From Roseivivax sp. GX 12232 (GTDB lineage: Bacteria; Pseudomonadota; Alphaproteobacteria; Rhodobacterales; Rhodobacteraceae), in assembly GCF_021272185.1 (NCBI RefSeq), contig NZ_JAJSEC010000001.1, positions 496,001 through 560,000 on the forward strand: 64,000 nucleotides of DNA, read 5' to 3'. This document shows, in pieces, positions 26,412 through 35,497 of this stretch; positions within the stretch are counted from its first letter, which is position 1; the number at the start of each line of letters is the position of its first letter. A program made the translations under genes and the position numbers. The notes under the pieces were generated by a model that saw only the letters and a program-made list of their open reading frames with translations, was not told the origin of the DNA and made no database searches.

Positions 26412-27815
26412 TCAGCCGCCCGTCACCCGCGCCACCTCGGCGGCGAAATCCTCGCCGCGCTTCTCGAAGTTGTCGTATTGGTCAAAACTTGCCGCCGCCG
26501 GGGCCAGAAGCACCGTCTCGCCCGGCAGGGCGTCGCGATGGGCGGCGGCCACGGCGGTCGCCATGTCGGTGCAGATCTCCACCTCGACCCCGGTCAGCCC
26601 CAGCGCGAATTGCGCCGCCTCGCGGCCGATCACATAGGCCTTGCTGACATGGGCCAGCCCCGGCTCCAGCGCCGAGAGCCCGCCTTCCTTCATCAGCCCG
26701 CCGCAGACCCAGCGGATCTTCTCGAAGGCCTGCAGCGCCTTCAGGGCGGAATCCACATTGGTCGCCTTGCTGTCGTTGACGTAGCGCACGCCGCCCGCCT
26801 CGGCGACGATCTGGCTGCGGTGCGGCAGGCCCCGGAAGCTGCCCAGCGCCGCCTCGATCTGCCGCGGCCCGAGCCCCAGCGCCCGGACCGCCGCATAGGC
26901 CGCGCAGGCGTTCTGGTGGTTGTGCGCGCCGGGCAGCCCGGGGATCTGGCGCAGGTCGATGGCGCCGACCTGCTTGCCCTTGCGCCATTCGCTGAGGAAG
27001 CCCTTGCGCGCCATGACCTGCCAGCCCGGCCCCTGCGGCTTCTGCCCGACCGAGACCCGGATCAGCCGGTCGTCGCCGGGCGACGTGGCGATCTGGTTGG
27101 CCAGGAACCGGCCCTCGGGCTCGTCGACGCCGATCACCGCGCGGTCCGGCCCACCCTCCGCGAAGAGCCGGCGCTTGGCGGCGAAATAGCCGCCGAGCCC
27201 GGCGTGCCGGTCGAGGTGATCGGCGGTCAGATTGGTGAAGACCGCGATGTCCGGCGTCAGCGCCCGCGCCAGCTCGGTCTGGTAGGACGACAGCTCCAGC
27301 ACGATCACCGACCCGTCGCCCGGCGGGTCGAGGTCCAGCACCCCGCGTCCGATGTTGCCCGCCAGTTCCACCGGCCGCCCGGCCTCGGCCAGGATGTGCC
27401 GGATCAGCGCCGAGGTCGTCGACTTGCCGTTCGAACCGGTGACCGCCACCACCTTGGGCGGGCTGTCGAACGCCATCCACTCGCCCGAGGCCAGGGCCCG
27501 GAAGAACAGCCCGATGTCGTTGTCGACCGGCACGCCGGCCTCCCAGGCCGCGGCAACCGCCGGGTTCGGCGCGGGATAGAGATGCGGGATGCCCGGCGAG
27601 ACCACCAGGAGCGTCAGCTCCGCCATGACCGAAGCCGAGGCCAGCGCCGTGACCTCGAAGCCCTCGGCCTCGGCCCGGGCGCGGGCGTCCGGCGTGTCGT
27701 CCCAGAGGACCGGATGCGCCCCGCCCGCCGCCAGCGCCCGCGCCGCCGAGAGGCCCGAGCGGCCCAGTCCCAGGACGCCCACGCGTTCGCCCGTCATGCC
27801 GGTCACCGGAATCAT
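26412..27815 (-). CDS. murD: UDP-N-acetylmuramoylalanine-D-glutamate ligase
   Basis: 467 residues. MurD adds D-Glu to UDP-MurNAc-L-Ala in peptidoglycan precursor synthesis. The N-terminal Rossmann domain starts [16 protein letters not shown]. The ATP loop is [17 protein letters not shown] (about 117-133), and [12 protein letters not shown] and [14 protein letters not shown] are the central and C-terminal Mur ligase motifs. GGAGGGG about 6 nt upstream supports the start at 27815. It is not inside a division/cell-wall cluster: neighbours are an unknown protein and an FrhB-like flavoprotein. Confidence 0.96.
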   Translation of the reverse strand: MIPVTGMTGERVGVLGLGRSGLSAARALAAGGAHPVLWDDTPDARARAEAEGFEVTALASASVMAELTLLVVSPGIPHLYPAPNPAVAAAWEAGVPVDNDIGLFFRALASGEWMAFDSPPKVVAVTGSNGKSTTSALIRHILAEAGRPVELAGNIGRGVLDLDPPGDGSVIVLELSSYQTELARALTPDIAVFTNLTADHLDRHAGLGGYFAAKRRLFAEGGPDRAVIGVDEPEGRFLANQIATSPGDDRLIRVSVGQKPQGPGWQVMARKGFLSEWRKGKQVGAIDLRQIPGLPGAHNHQNACAAYAAVRALGLGPRQIEAALGSFRGLPHRSQIVAEAGGVRYVNDSKATNVDSALKALQAFEKIRWVCGGLMKEGGLSALEPGLAHVSKAYVIGREAAQFALGLTGVEVEICTDMATAVAAAHRDALPGETVLLAPAAASFDQYDNFEKRGEDFAAEVARVTGG

Positions 27816-27888
27816 CTCTGCCCCTCCGCCGCTCAAACCTTCTGTCTTGCGCGACAGGGCTAGGGCAAATGCCGGGCCAAGGAAAGCC

Positions 27889-29109
27889 TCACGGCGTCTC
27901 GTCCTCGCGGGGCAACAGCCCATAAGGCCGGACCAGCCGCCAGACATGCGCGGGCACCATGTTCTTGATCCGCGCGGGGTGGCAGCGGCGCAGGTGCAGC
28001 ACCGTCTCGATGGCCTTCATCTCGAGCCGGGCACGGGCGAACTCCAGCCCGCGCGGCCCGATGCGCGGCTGCAGGAAGGACACGAGCGGCCGCAGCCAGC
28101 CGGGCATCCGCCGCACCGGCAGCCCGCCCGCGGCGCGCTCGACATTGCCCATGAAGCCCCGGACCGCGCCCGCCCGCGCGCCCTTGGAGCCGGGGGCCGC
28201 GCGCTTCAGCCGCGGCCCCAGCCGATCCAGAAGCGCCGCGCCCCGGGCGTTGCGCACGATCAGCCATTGCTGCCCCGCGCCGCCCATGTAGCCCACGGTC
28301 ACATCGGCCAGCCTGTTGCTGTAATCGACGCAGGTCCGGCAGGTCAGCGGGAAGAAATCCGCCGGCAGATCCGACAGCGGCAGGCTCAGGAAGGGCACCT
28401 CGCGCGGCGGCCGCCCGTCGTCGAAGCGCAGCTCGACCCGGTAGTCGGCGCGGAACTCCAGGTAGGAAATCCGCTCGGGCGCGGGATCGAGCCGCGCGAG
28501 GAAGGCGTGGAAATTCTCGGTGGTGGTATTGTCCGAACAGGGCGTGCCGATGACGGTGATCTCCTCGAAGCCCAGCTCCGCCTCGAGCGCCCGCAGCGCG
28601 TAGACCTGGCAGGGAATGCCGATCACCGCGATGCGCCGGTGGCCTGCGTCCCGCGCGGGCTCCAGCGCCGCGAGAAGCGGCGCGAAGCCCATGCGCATGC
28701 CCCGGGTGCGGGCCATGTCGGCGGGATCGGTGACCACGACCGGCATGGGCCGCCAGCGGTCCTCGGGATGCGGCGCCACGGCGAGGACCGCGTCGATCGC
28801 CCCGTCCTCAAGAAGCTGCGCCCCAAGCGCCGAAGCGATGCCGGTCCATTGCGCCCCGGGCAGCGGCGGATCGAGCGACGCGCGATACATCGCCCGGGTG
28901 ACCCCGAAGAAGCCCTCGTCACCCCCGGGCTCGGCTGCGCGGCCATGCACCCGGGCCTCAAGCCCGGGATAATCCGGCTGGATGAACTGGCAGGCCCGCC
29001 CGCAGGCCCGGCCGTCGCCCATGCGGCTCACGCCGCAATCGGTGCAGAGCCCCGGCCGCGCCGCGCCGCCGATCTCCGGCACCATGAGTCCCGCGCTGTC
29101 GCGTGGCAT
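27889..29109 (-). CDS. FrhB/BciB-like coenzyme F420 hydrogenase beta-subunit family protein
   Basis: 406 residues. The N-terminus has the cysteine set [19 protein letters not shown] (about 22-40), suited to an iron-sulfur cluster. The centre contains [15 protein letters not shown] and [15 protein letters not shown], and [19 protein letters not shown] supplies more Fe-S ligands, matching the C-terminal domain of the FrhB family. Relatives include F420-dependent enzymes and the ferredoxin-linked 8-vinyl reductase BciB. No photosynthesis or F420 genes are in the window, so the substrate is open. It lies about 74 bp upstream of murD on the same strand. Confidence 0.75.
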   Translation of the reverse strand: MPRDSAGLMVPEIGGAARPGLCTDCGVSRMGDGRACGRACQFIQPDYPGLEARVHGRAAEPGGDEGFFGVTRAMYRASLDPPLPGAQWTGIASALGAQLLEDGAIDAVLAVAPHPEDRWRPMPVVVTDPADMARTRGMRMGFAPLLAALEPARDAGHRRIAVIGIPCQVYALRALEAELGFEEITVIGTPCSDNTTTENFHAFLARLDPAPERISYLEFRADYRVELRFDDGRPPREVPFLSLPLSDLPADFFPLTCRTCVDYSNRLADVTVGYMGGAGQQWLIVRNARGAALLDRLGPRLKRAAPGSKGARAGAVRGFMGNVERAAGGLPVRRMPGWLRPLVSFLQPRIGPRGLEFARARLEMKAIETVLHLRRCHPARIKNMVPAHVWRLVRPYGLLPREDETP

Positions 29110-29180
29110 GCGCCCTCCCGTTCGCCGACACCTGTCAACCCTAGCTGACAGTCGGGTGGCGCACCAACCCCCTGCAGGCC

Positions 29181-29330
29181 TGACCGGGCCTCAAATACCT
29201 CTCGGGGGAGCGCGAGGGGGCAGACAGCCCCCTCGCCCGCGCCCGGACCCGCTCCAGCGGGACCGGGCGCCAGACATGCGCGGGGCCAAAGGCCCCGCCC
29301 CGCTGGGTCGTGGGATCAAGAGCCAAGGAC
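29181..29330 (-). repeat. REP-like element, reverse orientation
   Basis: The 29181 end reads TGACCGGGCCTCAAATACCT, then CTCGGGGGAGCGCGAGGGGG, matching the family at 9555, 13104 and 63011 read backwards. Two further hairpins follow (CCCGGACCCGCTCCAGCGGG and GCGGGGCCAAAGGCCCCGC). It lies between two minus-strand genes. Confidence 0.7.
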
Positions 29331-29359
29331 GAGGGCGCCCATTACCCTCGTTCAAATTT

Positions 29360-29842
29360 TCAGGGGTAGGGTTCGCCCAACCGGATGGCCATCGCGTGCT
29401 CGGACACGCCGAGCTGCCCGGCGATCTGGGAGCGATTGAGCCCGGCTTCCTGCATCTCTTCGATCAGGTCCCAAGGCATCAACAGGTTGGCCGCAAACTT
29501 GTTGGCTTCCGTTTCCTGCTTCGGTCCGATCCGCGTGTTGAAATAGCGCCCTTGATTGGTGCTGCGGTAGGCTCTGTCATCGTCGAGCCCGGTTCCGATA
29601 AGGTCACGGTGGCGCACGTAATGCCCGATTTCGTGCGCGAGCGTGAAGCGCTGCCGGGTCGGGGGGTCGCCCGCATTGATGTTGATGGAGAACGATCCGT
29701 TGTCCGAAACAAGTTCTCCTGAGATTCCGGCGGGAAGATAGGCGTAATTCACTTTCAAGCCAAGGCTGGACGCCAAGCCTTCAAGGTCAACCGGCGCGTG
29801 CTTCTGAGCCGACCGAACCCTACTTGTCAGCGTTTCCAGCAT
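29360..29842 (-). CDS. ImmA/IrrE-family zinc metallopeptidase
   Basis: 160 residues. FTLAHEIGHYVRH (about 79-91) is the HExxH zinc site. The downstream EANKFAANLLMP supplies the third ligand region and is typical of ImmA/IrrE, proteases that cleave repressors of mobile elements or stress regulators. No fused or adjacent helix-turn-helix repressor is present. The start at 29842 is chosen because AGGAGG lies 9 nt upstream; ATGs at 29851 and 29887 are possible. The gene overlaps the end of the upstream membrane-protein gene by 23 bp, and the pair is visibly less GC-rich than its neighbours. Confidence 0.85.
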   Translation of the reverse strand: MLETLTSRVRSAQKHAPVDLEGLASSLGLKVNYAYLPAGISGELVSDNGSFSININAGDPPTRQRFTLAHEIGHYVRHRDLIGTGLDDDRAYRSTNQGRYFNTRIGPKQETEANKFAANLLMPWDLIEEMQEAGLNRSQIAGQLGVSEHAMAIRLGEPYP

Positions 29843-30176
29843 CTCCTCCATCCTCCTGTGCGGCGGCAATTGCGTTGGCGACATCATCGTCTGCAGCGCG
29901 GCGGGCTATCTCAGAATATTCTTCATACAATGTAGGCAACATCGCTTCGACTTTCGATATCGCTTCATTCTCGATCCGATCAAGCACTCCTTCCAGTGCC
30001 GCGCTGACCTCTTCGCGGGCAACCTGTTCCGCCCGGCGCTGAACGAAGAAAAAGACTGGAAATGCACCGACACCCAATATGATAGCAAGAACGGCAAGCA
30101 CTGCAGACAGAAAATCCAGTCGTCCGGTTTGGGCGGCAAACTCCATGACCGTCGTGCTCACTTCCGCCGAGCCCAT
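29820..30176 (-). CDS. Small single-pass membrane protein with coiled-coil tail
   Basis: 118 residues, family not recognised. One strong membrane helix (about 23-46: FLSAVLAVLAIILGVGAF plus FFFV) is followed by a basic RRAEQ stop and a charged helical region (about 50-100). That region is rich in Glu and Ala with heptad-like spacing and probably forms a coiled coil. It ends in a small acidic tail. GAGGAGG six bases before the ATG is a strong ribosome site. Its 3' end overlaps the ImmA/IrrE gene, so the two form a coupled pair. Codon use is less GC-biased than in flanking genes. Confidence 0.7.
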   Translation of the reverse strand: MGSAEVSTTVMEFAAQTGRLDFLSAVLAVLAIILGVGAFPVFFFVQRRAEQVAREEVSAALEGVLDRIENEAISKVEAMLPTLYEEYSEIARRAADDDVANAIAAAQEDGGDAGNADK

Positions 30177-30256
30177 GGGCCCTCCTCTGCGTCATCAAAC
30201 TGTCTTCGAGTCAAAATTTGCCGCCATTTGGCCGCGGCGGAACCTAACAGTCGGTT

Positions 30257-30275
30257 AATCGAAGGCGGAAAAGCC
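30257..30275 (-). terminator. Weak hairpin after the KAS-II gene
   Basis: On the minus strand, GGCGG-CTTTT-CCGCC is followed by TTCGATT, about 10 bp after the KAS stop. The stem is short and the T run is interrupted. Confidence 0.4.
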
Positions 30276-30284
30276 GCCCCCGCC

Positions 30285-31493
30285 TCAGACCTTCCGCAGC
30301 GCCAGCACCGCGTTCAGCCCGCCGAAGGCGAAGGCGTTGGAGAGCGCCGCCTCGATCCGGGCCTCGCGGGCCTCGTTCGGGACGCAGTCGAGGGCGCATT
30401 CTGGGTCGGGCTCCTCGTAGCCGATGGTCGGCGCGATCACCCCGTCCTTCAGCGCCATGATGCAGGCCAGAAGCTCCACCGCGCCGGTGGCGCCGATGCA
30501 ATGGCCGTGCATCGACTTCGTGGAGGAGATCATCAGATCGTCCGCATGGGTGCCGAAGACATCGGCCACCGCGGCGCATTCGGTCTTGTCGTTGGCCGCG
30601 GTCCCGGTGCCATGGGCGTTGATATAGCCGATCTTGTCCTTCGCGATCCCCGCGTCGCTCAGCGCGCCCGAGATCGCCCGTGCCGCGCCCTGCTTCGAAG
30701 GCATCACGATGTCGGCGGCATCCGAGGACATGGCAAAGCCCGCCACCTCGGCGAGGATCTCGGCGCCGCGGGCCTTGGCGTGCTCGTAGTCCTCGAAGAC
30801 AAAGATGCCCGCGCCCTCGCCCTGCACCATGCCGTTGCGGGTCGCCGAGAAGGGCCGGCAGCCGTCCTTCGACATCACCCTCAGCCCTTCCCAGGCCTTG
30901 ATGCCGCCGAAGCACAGCATGGATTCCGAGCCGCCGGTGACCATGACCGGCGCCATGCCAGAGCGCACGAACCAGAAGGCCTGGCCCATGGCGTGGTTCG
31001 ACGAGGAACAGGCCGAGGCCACGGTGAAGCTCGGGCCCTTGATGTTGTATTGCATCGAGACATGCGAACAGGCGGCGTTGTTCATCAGCTTCGGCACCAC
31101 GAAGGGATGGACCCGGTTCTTCCCCTCCTCGTAGACCGCGCGGTAGTTCTCGTCCTGTGTCGTCAGCCCGCCGCCCGAGGTGCCGAGCACCACGCCCGAT
31201 TTCGCCGCCAGCTCGCCGTCGAACTCGAGGCCCGACTGGCGGATCGCCTCCTCGGCGGCCATCAGGGTGAACTGGGTGTAGCGGTCATACAGCGCGATCT
31301 GCTGGCGGTTGAAGACCGCCTCGGGGTCGAAGCCCTTGACCTGGCCGCCGATCTTCACCGCCAGCCGGTCGACATCGCGCATCTCCAGGGGGCCGATGCC
31401 GCAGCGGCCCTCGCGCATGGCCTCGAGCGTGGCGGGCACCGACAGGCCCAGCGCGTTGATCGTGCCGGCCCCGGTGATGACGACCCGTCTCAC
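30285..31493 (-). CDS. Beta-ketoacyl-ACP synthase II (FabF-type)
   Basis: 402 residues of the condensing-enzyme fold catalysing malonyl-ACP condensation with an acyl-ACP. The Cys-His-His triad is visible: SFTVASACSSSNHAMG (Cys, about 160), INAHGTGTAANDKTE (His, about 297) and KSMHGHCIGATGAVEL (His, about 333). The start overlaps the stop of the ACP gene by four bases (31490-31493). Being coupled to its own ACP and an LpxD-like acyltransferase suggests a specialised acyl chain, for example for lipid A, rather than housekeeping fatty acid synthesis. Confidence 0.9.
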   Translation of the reverse strand: MRRVVITGAGTINALGLSVPATLEAMREGRCGIGPLEMRDVDRLAVKIGGQVKGFDPEAVFNRQQIALYDRYTQFTLMAAEEAIRQSGLEFDGELAAKSGVVLGTSGGGLTTQDENYRAVYEEGKNRVHPFVVPKLMNNAACSHVSMQYNIKGPSFTVASACSSSNHAMGQAFWFVRSGMAPVMVTGGSESMLCFGGIKAWEGLRVMSKDGCRPFSATRNGMVQGEGAGIFVFEDYEHAKARGAEILAEVAGFAMSSDAADIVMPSKQGAARAISGALSDAGIAKDKIGYINAHGTGTAANDKTECAAVADVFGTHADDLMISSTKSMHGHCIGATGAVELLACIMALKDGVIAPTIGYEEPDPECALDCVPNEAREARIEAALSNAFAFGGLNAVLALRKV

Positions 31494-31750
31494 GCCTTCT
31501 GGTCGGCCACGAGCCGCTCGACCCCATCGGCGATCCTGGCCACCGAGGTGATGTCAAAGTCGCTTTCCTGGGGGTCGTTGGCGTTGAAGGGCACGGAGAT
31601 GTCGAAGGCTTCCTCGATGGCGAAGATCGATTCCACCAGCCCCATGCTGTCGATGCCCAGCTCCTCGAGGGTCATCTCCTCGCGCACGTCCGAGGGCTCC
31701 AGCACCGCCTGTTCGGCGAGGATCTCGATCACCTTGGTCCTGATATCCAT
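31490..31750 (-). CDS. Dedicated acyl carrier protein
   Basis: An 86-residue acidic ACP. The phosphopantetheine serine is in LGIDSMGLVESIF (Ser at about 35), matching the DSL/DSM motif. Compared with housekeeping AcpP it has an insertion (VPFNANDPQESDFDITS) before the last helix. It lies 36 bp after the LpxD-like gene and overlaps the KAS gene, and probably serves as carrier for the acyl group used by this operon. Confidence 0.9.
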   Translation of the reverse strand: MDIRTKVIEILAEQAVLEPSDVREEMTLEELGIDSMGLVESIFAIEEAFDISVPFNANDPQESDFDITSVARIADGVERLVADQKA

Positions 31751-31786
31751 CCCAGATCTTTCCCGAAGCGATTGTTGTCTTGCGCT

Positions 31787-32881
31787 CTACTCGCTGGCGG
31801 CGGGTTTTGAAACCGCCTTGCGCAGGGCCGCGACCTCGCGCGCGAGCCGTGGCAGCCGGCGCATGGCTTTGAAGATCTCGATCTGCTGATCCATCTTCAC
31901 CGCCGGGTAGCCCAGCACCACCCGCCCCTTGGGGATCGAGGACAGGACCACCGTCGCGCCGCCGCAGATCACGTTGTCACCGATCCGCAGGTTGTCGCTG
32001 ACCCCGGTCTTGCCGCCCAGCACCACGAAGGAGCCGATCTCGGTCGAGCCGCCGATGCCGACCAGCCCGCAAAGCAGCGAATGCTCGCCCACCACCACGT
32101 TGTGGCCGACCTGCACGAGGCTGTCGATCTTGGTGCCCCGGCCGATCCGGGTGTCGCGCACGGTGCCGCGGTCGATGGTGGTATTGGCGCCGACCTCGAC
32201 GTCGTCGCCCAGCGTCACGCCGCCCAGCGAATGGATGCGCGCCCAGGGCTGGCCCTCGGCCGCGGCCTCGCCGCCGAGGCTCTCGCGGGCCTTCTCGGCG
32301 CCCGAGGCCTCGGGGGTCACGAAGGAAAAGCCGTCCCCGCCGATCACCGCGCCGGGCTGCAGGATCACCCGGTCGCGCAGCGTGCAGCGCGCGCCAATCC
32401 GGGCGCCGGCGTGGATCAGACCGCCCTCGCCGATCACCGTCTCGGCGCCGACGAAGGCCTGCGGGCCGATCACCGTGCCCGCGCCGATCTTCGCGCCCGC
32501 GCCGATCACCGCGAAGGCGCCGATGCTGACATCCGCGCCGATCTCGGCGCTGGGGTCGATCGAGGTCATCTCGGAGATGCCGGGGGCATAGCCCGCGCCG
32601 GGATCCATCATGGCCGACAGCCCCGAAAGCGCGAATCGCGGCCGGGGGGCGAGGATCGCACCCTCGAGCCCGTAGCCCTGCCAGTCCGCCCCGTCCCAGA
32701 GGATCGCCGCCCGCGCCTGGCCCTGCGCCAGCCCCTCGGCGTAGTCGGGCTTCATCGCCAGCGCCAGCCAGTCGGCGGGGCAGTCCTGCGGCTCGGCGAC
32801 GCCGGACAGGGCAATGTCGGTCCGGCCCACGGCCTCGAGGCCGAGGGCCTTGGCGATCGCGTCGAGACGATGGCTGGTCAT
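31787..32881 (-). CDS. lpxD: LpxD-like UDP-3-O-acylglucosamine N-acyltransferase
   Basis: 364 residues. An N-terminal uridine-binding-like domain (about 1-100) precedes a left-handed beta-helix of hexapeptide repeats (about 105-320; IGADVSIGAFAVIGAG and similar). The catalytic-type His is in LVQVGHNVVVGEHSLL, aligning with the active-site region of LpxD, and a C-terminal helical tail follows. LpxD transfers a 3-hydroxyacyl chain from ACP to UDP-acylglucosamine in lipid A synthesis. GGAGGTGAC precedes the ATG. lpxA, lpxB and fabZ are not here, so this may be a second, specialised copy. Confidence 0.85.
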   Translation of the reverse strand: MTSHRLDAIAKALGLEAVGRTDIALSGVAEPQDCPADWLALAMKPDYAEGLAQGQARAAILWDGADWQGYGLEGAILAPRPRFALSGLSAMMDPGAGYAPGISEMTSIDPSAEIGADVSIGAFAVIGAGAKIGAGTVIGPQAFVGAETVIGEGGLIHAGARIGARCTLRDRVILQPGAVIGGDGFSFVTPEASGAEKARESLGGEAAAEGQPWARIHSLGGVTLGDDVEVGANTTIDRGTVRDTRIGRGTKIDSLVQVGHNVVVGEHSLLCGLVGIGGSTEIGSFVVLGGKTGVSDNLRIGDNVICGGATVVLSSIPKGRVVLGYPAVKMDQQIEIFKAMRRLPRLAREVAALRKAVSKPAASE

Positions 32882-32911
32882 GTCACCTCCGGGCCTGCCT
32901 GCCCGGGTGGT

Positions 32912-34525
32912 TTAGCTTTGAAGACCGCCCAGCGAAACCCCCGAGGCCTCGAGCGCGCGCCAGATCTGCGCGTCGCGCCCGTAGATGTCGTCGCGGTACT
33001 GGGTCCGGCCCTTGGCGGTGGTGAAGGCGGTCCGGTAGATCAGATGCACCGGCACCTTGGTCTCGAGGTTCACCCGCACGGTGCTGCGCTTGCCGAGGTG
33101 GTTCTGGAAGAAGCCCACCGGGTCGGCTTCCTGTTTGGCGAGCAGCGCATAAGCGAAGTCATGCGGGTCGTTCAGCCGCACGCAGCCATGCGAGAAGGTC
33201 CGCACGGTCCGCGAAAAGAGGCTCTGCGCCGGCGTGTCGTGCAGGTAGATGTTGTAGCGGTTCGGGAACATGAACTTCACCGAGCCCAGCGCGTTCTTCG
33301 GCCCCGGCGGCTGGCGCATGGAGAAGGGGAAGCTCGAGGCGCTGTATTGCGAGAAGCCGCGCCCGCGGTTGACCTGTCGCCCCCGGCTGTCGGTGATCTC
33401 GAGATGCGAGACCGAATAGGGATTGCGGCGCAGCATCGGCAGGTATTCGTTCACCACGATCGAGCGCGGGACATACCAGCTCGGGTTGATCTCCATGAAC
33501 TCCATGACATCCGAGAACTCGGGCGTCTGGCGGTCGCTCTCGCGCGAGCCGACCACGGCGCGGGTCTCGAAGGTCACCTTGTCGTCGTCGTAGATGCGCG
33601 CCTTGAACTCGGTCAGGTTCACCTTGATGTGGCGTTCGCCGAGCCCGCCGGGGCGGTTCATCCAGCGCTCGCGCTCCATTGCGACGATGACGGACTTCAG
33701 CCGCTCGTCGATGCCGACGTTCAGGGCCGAGAGCGTGGCGTCGCCCGCCACCCCGTCGATCTCCTGGCCGTGGTCCTCCTGGAAGTCGCGCACCGCGCGT
33801 TCCATGGCGCGGTCGTAGAAGGCGGTCGAGGTATGGCCAAGGTAGCCCATGGACACGAGCCGGTTGCGCAGCGCCACCACCGCCTCGCCGCTGTCGCCGG
33901 GCGAAAGCTTGGAGGCGCGCACCGCCGGGCCCCAGCCGCCCCGGGCGCGCTGATCCTCGAGCGCCACGCGGGTCGCCATGAGGCGCACGTATTCGGGGCT
34001 CTGCGGCGCCAACGACCGGAAGAGCGCGCGCGGCTCCTCGCTGCCGAGCCGCGCCAGCAGGTCCTCGGGGCTGCGGGCCTCGGGGTCGCGCTTGATCGCG
34101 CGCACCACCTCGCGCGGGTCGAGGATGCCGGTCTGCAGGTCGCGCGCCAGCCGCAGGTAGGCGAGCGACATCTCGACCTCGGCCTCGCCCCGAGCGCGCG
34201 GCGTGTCGGCGGCGCGCAGCATCCGGTAAAGCCGGTCGGCGTCGTGGCGCGCGGCGGGGATGCCATGGGCCTCGACCCGGCGCATGGCGTCGATCAGCAT
34301 GGCGCGGCGGTCGCGATGCAGGGCCTCGCCGCCGGTCCAGACCGGCTCGAACAGCCGCGCGCGGTAGAAATCGTTGAGCCCGTCGTGCTCCGCCACGGTT
34401 TCGGCCACCGCCTGCTTGAAGGCGGTCACCTGTGCCAGCGCCGGCGCGGGCAGCGCCGTCAGGCCCAGGGAAACAAGGGCCGCGGCGGCAGCCATGCGAA
34501 AGCGGAAGGCACGGGGAAACATCAT
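32912..34525 (-). CDS. YcbB/LdtD-like L,D-transpeptidase
   Basis: 537 residues. A signal peptide (about 4-30: FRFRMAAAAALVSLGLTA, ending ALAQ) is followed by a scaffold domain and a peptidoglycan-binding helical domain (about 205-270: DSGEAVVALRNRLVSMGYL). The YkuD catalytic domain (about 290-480) has the active-site motif RTFSHGCVRLNDP, with nucleophilic Cys. It makes 3-3 crosslinks between meso-DAP residues in periplasmic murein. It is divergent from the DUF882 gene across 334 bp, mirroring the ycbB-ycbK neighbourhood of enterobacteria. The ATG at 34525 fits the signal peptide. Confidence 0.9.
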   Translation of the reverse strand: MMFPRAFRFRMAAAAALVSLGLTALPAPALAQVTAFKQAVAETVAEHDGLNDFYRARLFEPVWTGGEALHRDRRAMLIDAMRRVEAHGIPAARHDADRLYRMLRAADTPRARGEAEVEMSLAYLRLARDLQTGILDPREVVRAIKRDPEARSPEDLLARLGSEEPRALFRSLAPQSPEYVRLMATRVALEDQRARGGWGPAVRASKLSPGDSGEAVVALRNRLVSMGYLGHTSTAFYDRAMERAVRDFQEDHGQEIDGVAGDATLSALNVGIDERLKSVIVAMERERWMNRPGGLGERHIKVNLTEFKARIYDDDKVTFETRAVVGSRESDRQTPEFSDVMEFMEINPSWYVPRSIVVNEYLPMLRRNPYSVSHLEITDSRGRQVNRGRGFSQYSASSFPFSMRQPPGPKNALGSVKFMFPNRYNIYLHDTPAQSLFSRTVRTFSHGCVRLNDPHDFAYALLAKQEADPVGFFQNHLGKRSTVRVNLETKVPVHLIYRTAFTTAKGRTQYRDDIYGRDAQIWRALEASGVSLGGLQS

Positions 34526-34859
34526 GGAAAGGTCTCGAAACAACGGGCGGACAGAAGGGGTTGAGGACAGTTGATCTGTGAACCAACGCATCTGTCCATT
34601 CACATTTCCCTCATGCGGAAAATCTTTTTTGCACCTTTTGCCGCAGGGTCACAAGGCCGCCTTGCCACGCGGCATTCGGGCAACATCCCGGCGTTTTGAG
34701 CAATATTTCGCCGAAACCCATTGTATCTCGGAACAATCCGGCCCGTCGGCCTTCCGAGAAAAACCCGATTGTGCAATAACCATTAAGACATCTGGGGGAA
34801 GATGGCAGGCGCGCCCAACGAGGTGCGCGATACAGGACAGAAAACGGGACAGGTTTTCT

Positions 34860-35429
34860 ATGACAGACCTACGGACGGGCGGGTTCACCCGCCGTGGCCT
34901 CTTGCAGGCCTTCGCTGCGACAGCAGTCACCGCAGCTCCAACCTTCGCGAATGCGGCTGGGTTCCTTCGGGGTGGTGGCGACATCCGTCGCATCAAGATG
35001 TATTCCGGGCGCACCGGGGAACGCATCGACATGATCTACTGGGTCGACGGGGATTACATCGCCGACGCGGTGCAGGAGATCACGCATTTCATGCGCGACT
35101 GGCGGAACAACAAGGTCAAGAACATCGATCTGCGCACGATCGACATCATGGCCGCCTCGCACAACCTTCTGGACGCAAACGAGCCCTACATGCTGATCTC
35201 GGGCTACCGCAGCCCCGAGACCAACTCGATGCTGCGCGCGCGCTCCTCGGGGGTGGCGAAGAACTCGCGGCACCTGCGTGGCGAAGCGGCCGACCTGCGG
35301 CTGGCCTCGCGCTCGGTGCACCAGGTCGCCAAGGCCGCCATGGCCTGCCGGGCGGGCGGCGTCGGGCGCTACTCGGGCTCGAACTTCGTGCACATGGACT
35401 GCGGCCCGGTGCGGAGCTGGGGCAGCTGA
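34860..35429 (+). CDS. Tat-exported DUF882 (YcbK/MepK-like) murein peptidase
   Basis: 189 residues. A twin-arginine signal (FTRRGLLQAFAATAVTAAP) precedes a DUF882/peptidase M15-like domain. ISGYRSPETNSMLR and SRHLRGEAADLRL give the His/Asp zinc ligands, and SNFVHMDCG gives the third. E. coli YcbK (MepK) cleaves 3-3 DAP-DAP crosslinks, the product of LdtD-type enzymes, so it fits opposite the adjacent L,D-transpeptidase. The start is chosen at the Tat signal; the frame is open further upstream. A strong terminator follows at 35472. Confidence 0.88.
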   Translation: MTDLRTGGFTRRGLLQAFAATAVTAAPTFANAAGFLRGGGDIRRIKMYSGRTGERIDMIYWVDGDYIADAVQEITHFMRDWRNNKVKNIDLRTIDIMAASHNLLDANEPYMLISGYRSPETNSMLRARSSGVAKNSRHLRGEAADLRLASRSVHQVAKAAMACRAGGVGRYSGSNFVHMDCGPVRSWGS

Positions 35430-35471
35430 GGCCACCGCGCGAGAAGCGACCTGTCTGGACGTGAAGAGAAC

Positions 35472-35497
35472 GGCGCCTTCGGGCGCCTTTTCTTTTT
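35472..35497 (+). terminator. Intrinsic terminator of the DUF882 gene
   Basis: GGCGCC-TTCG-GGCGCC hairpin (35472-35487) followed by TTTTCTTTTT, 42 bp after the stop codon. Confidence 0.9.

Noticed and set aside
27889-29109. Evidence for bacteriochlorophyll synthesis from the BciB-like protein
   Set aside because: No other photosynthesis gene is in the window, and this family has several other roles.
29360-30176. A prophage or integrative element carrying the ImmA/IrrE gene
   Set aside because: No integrase, attachment-site duplication, repressor or structural gene is present within several kilobases.
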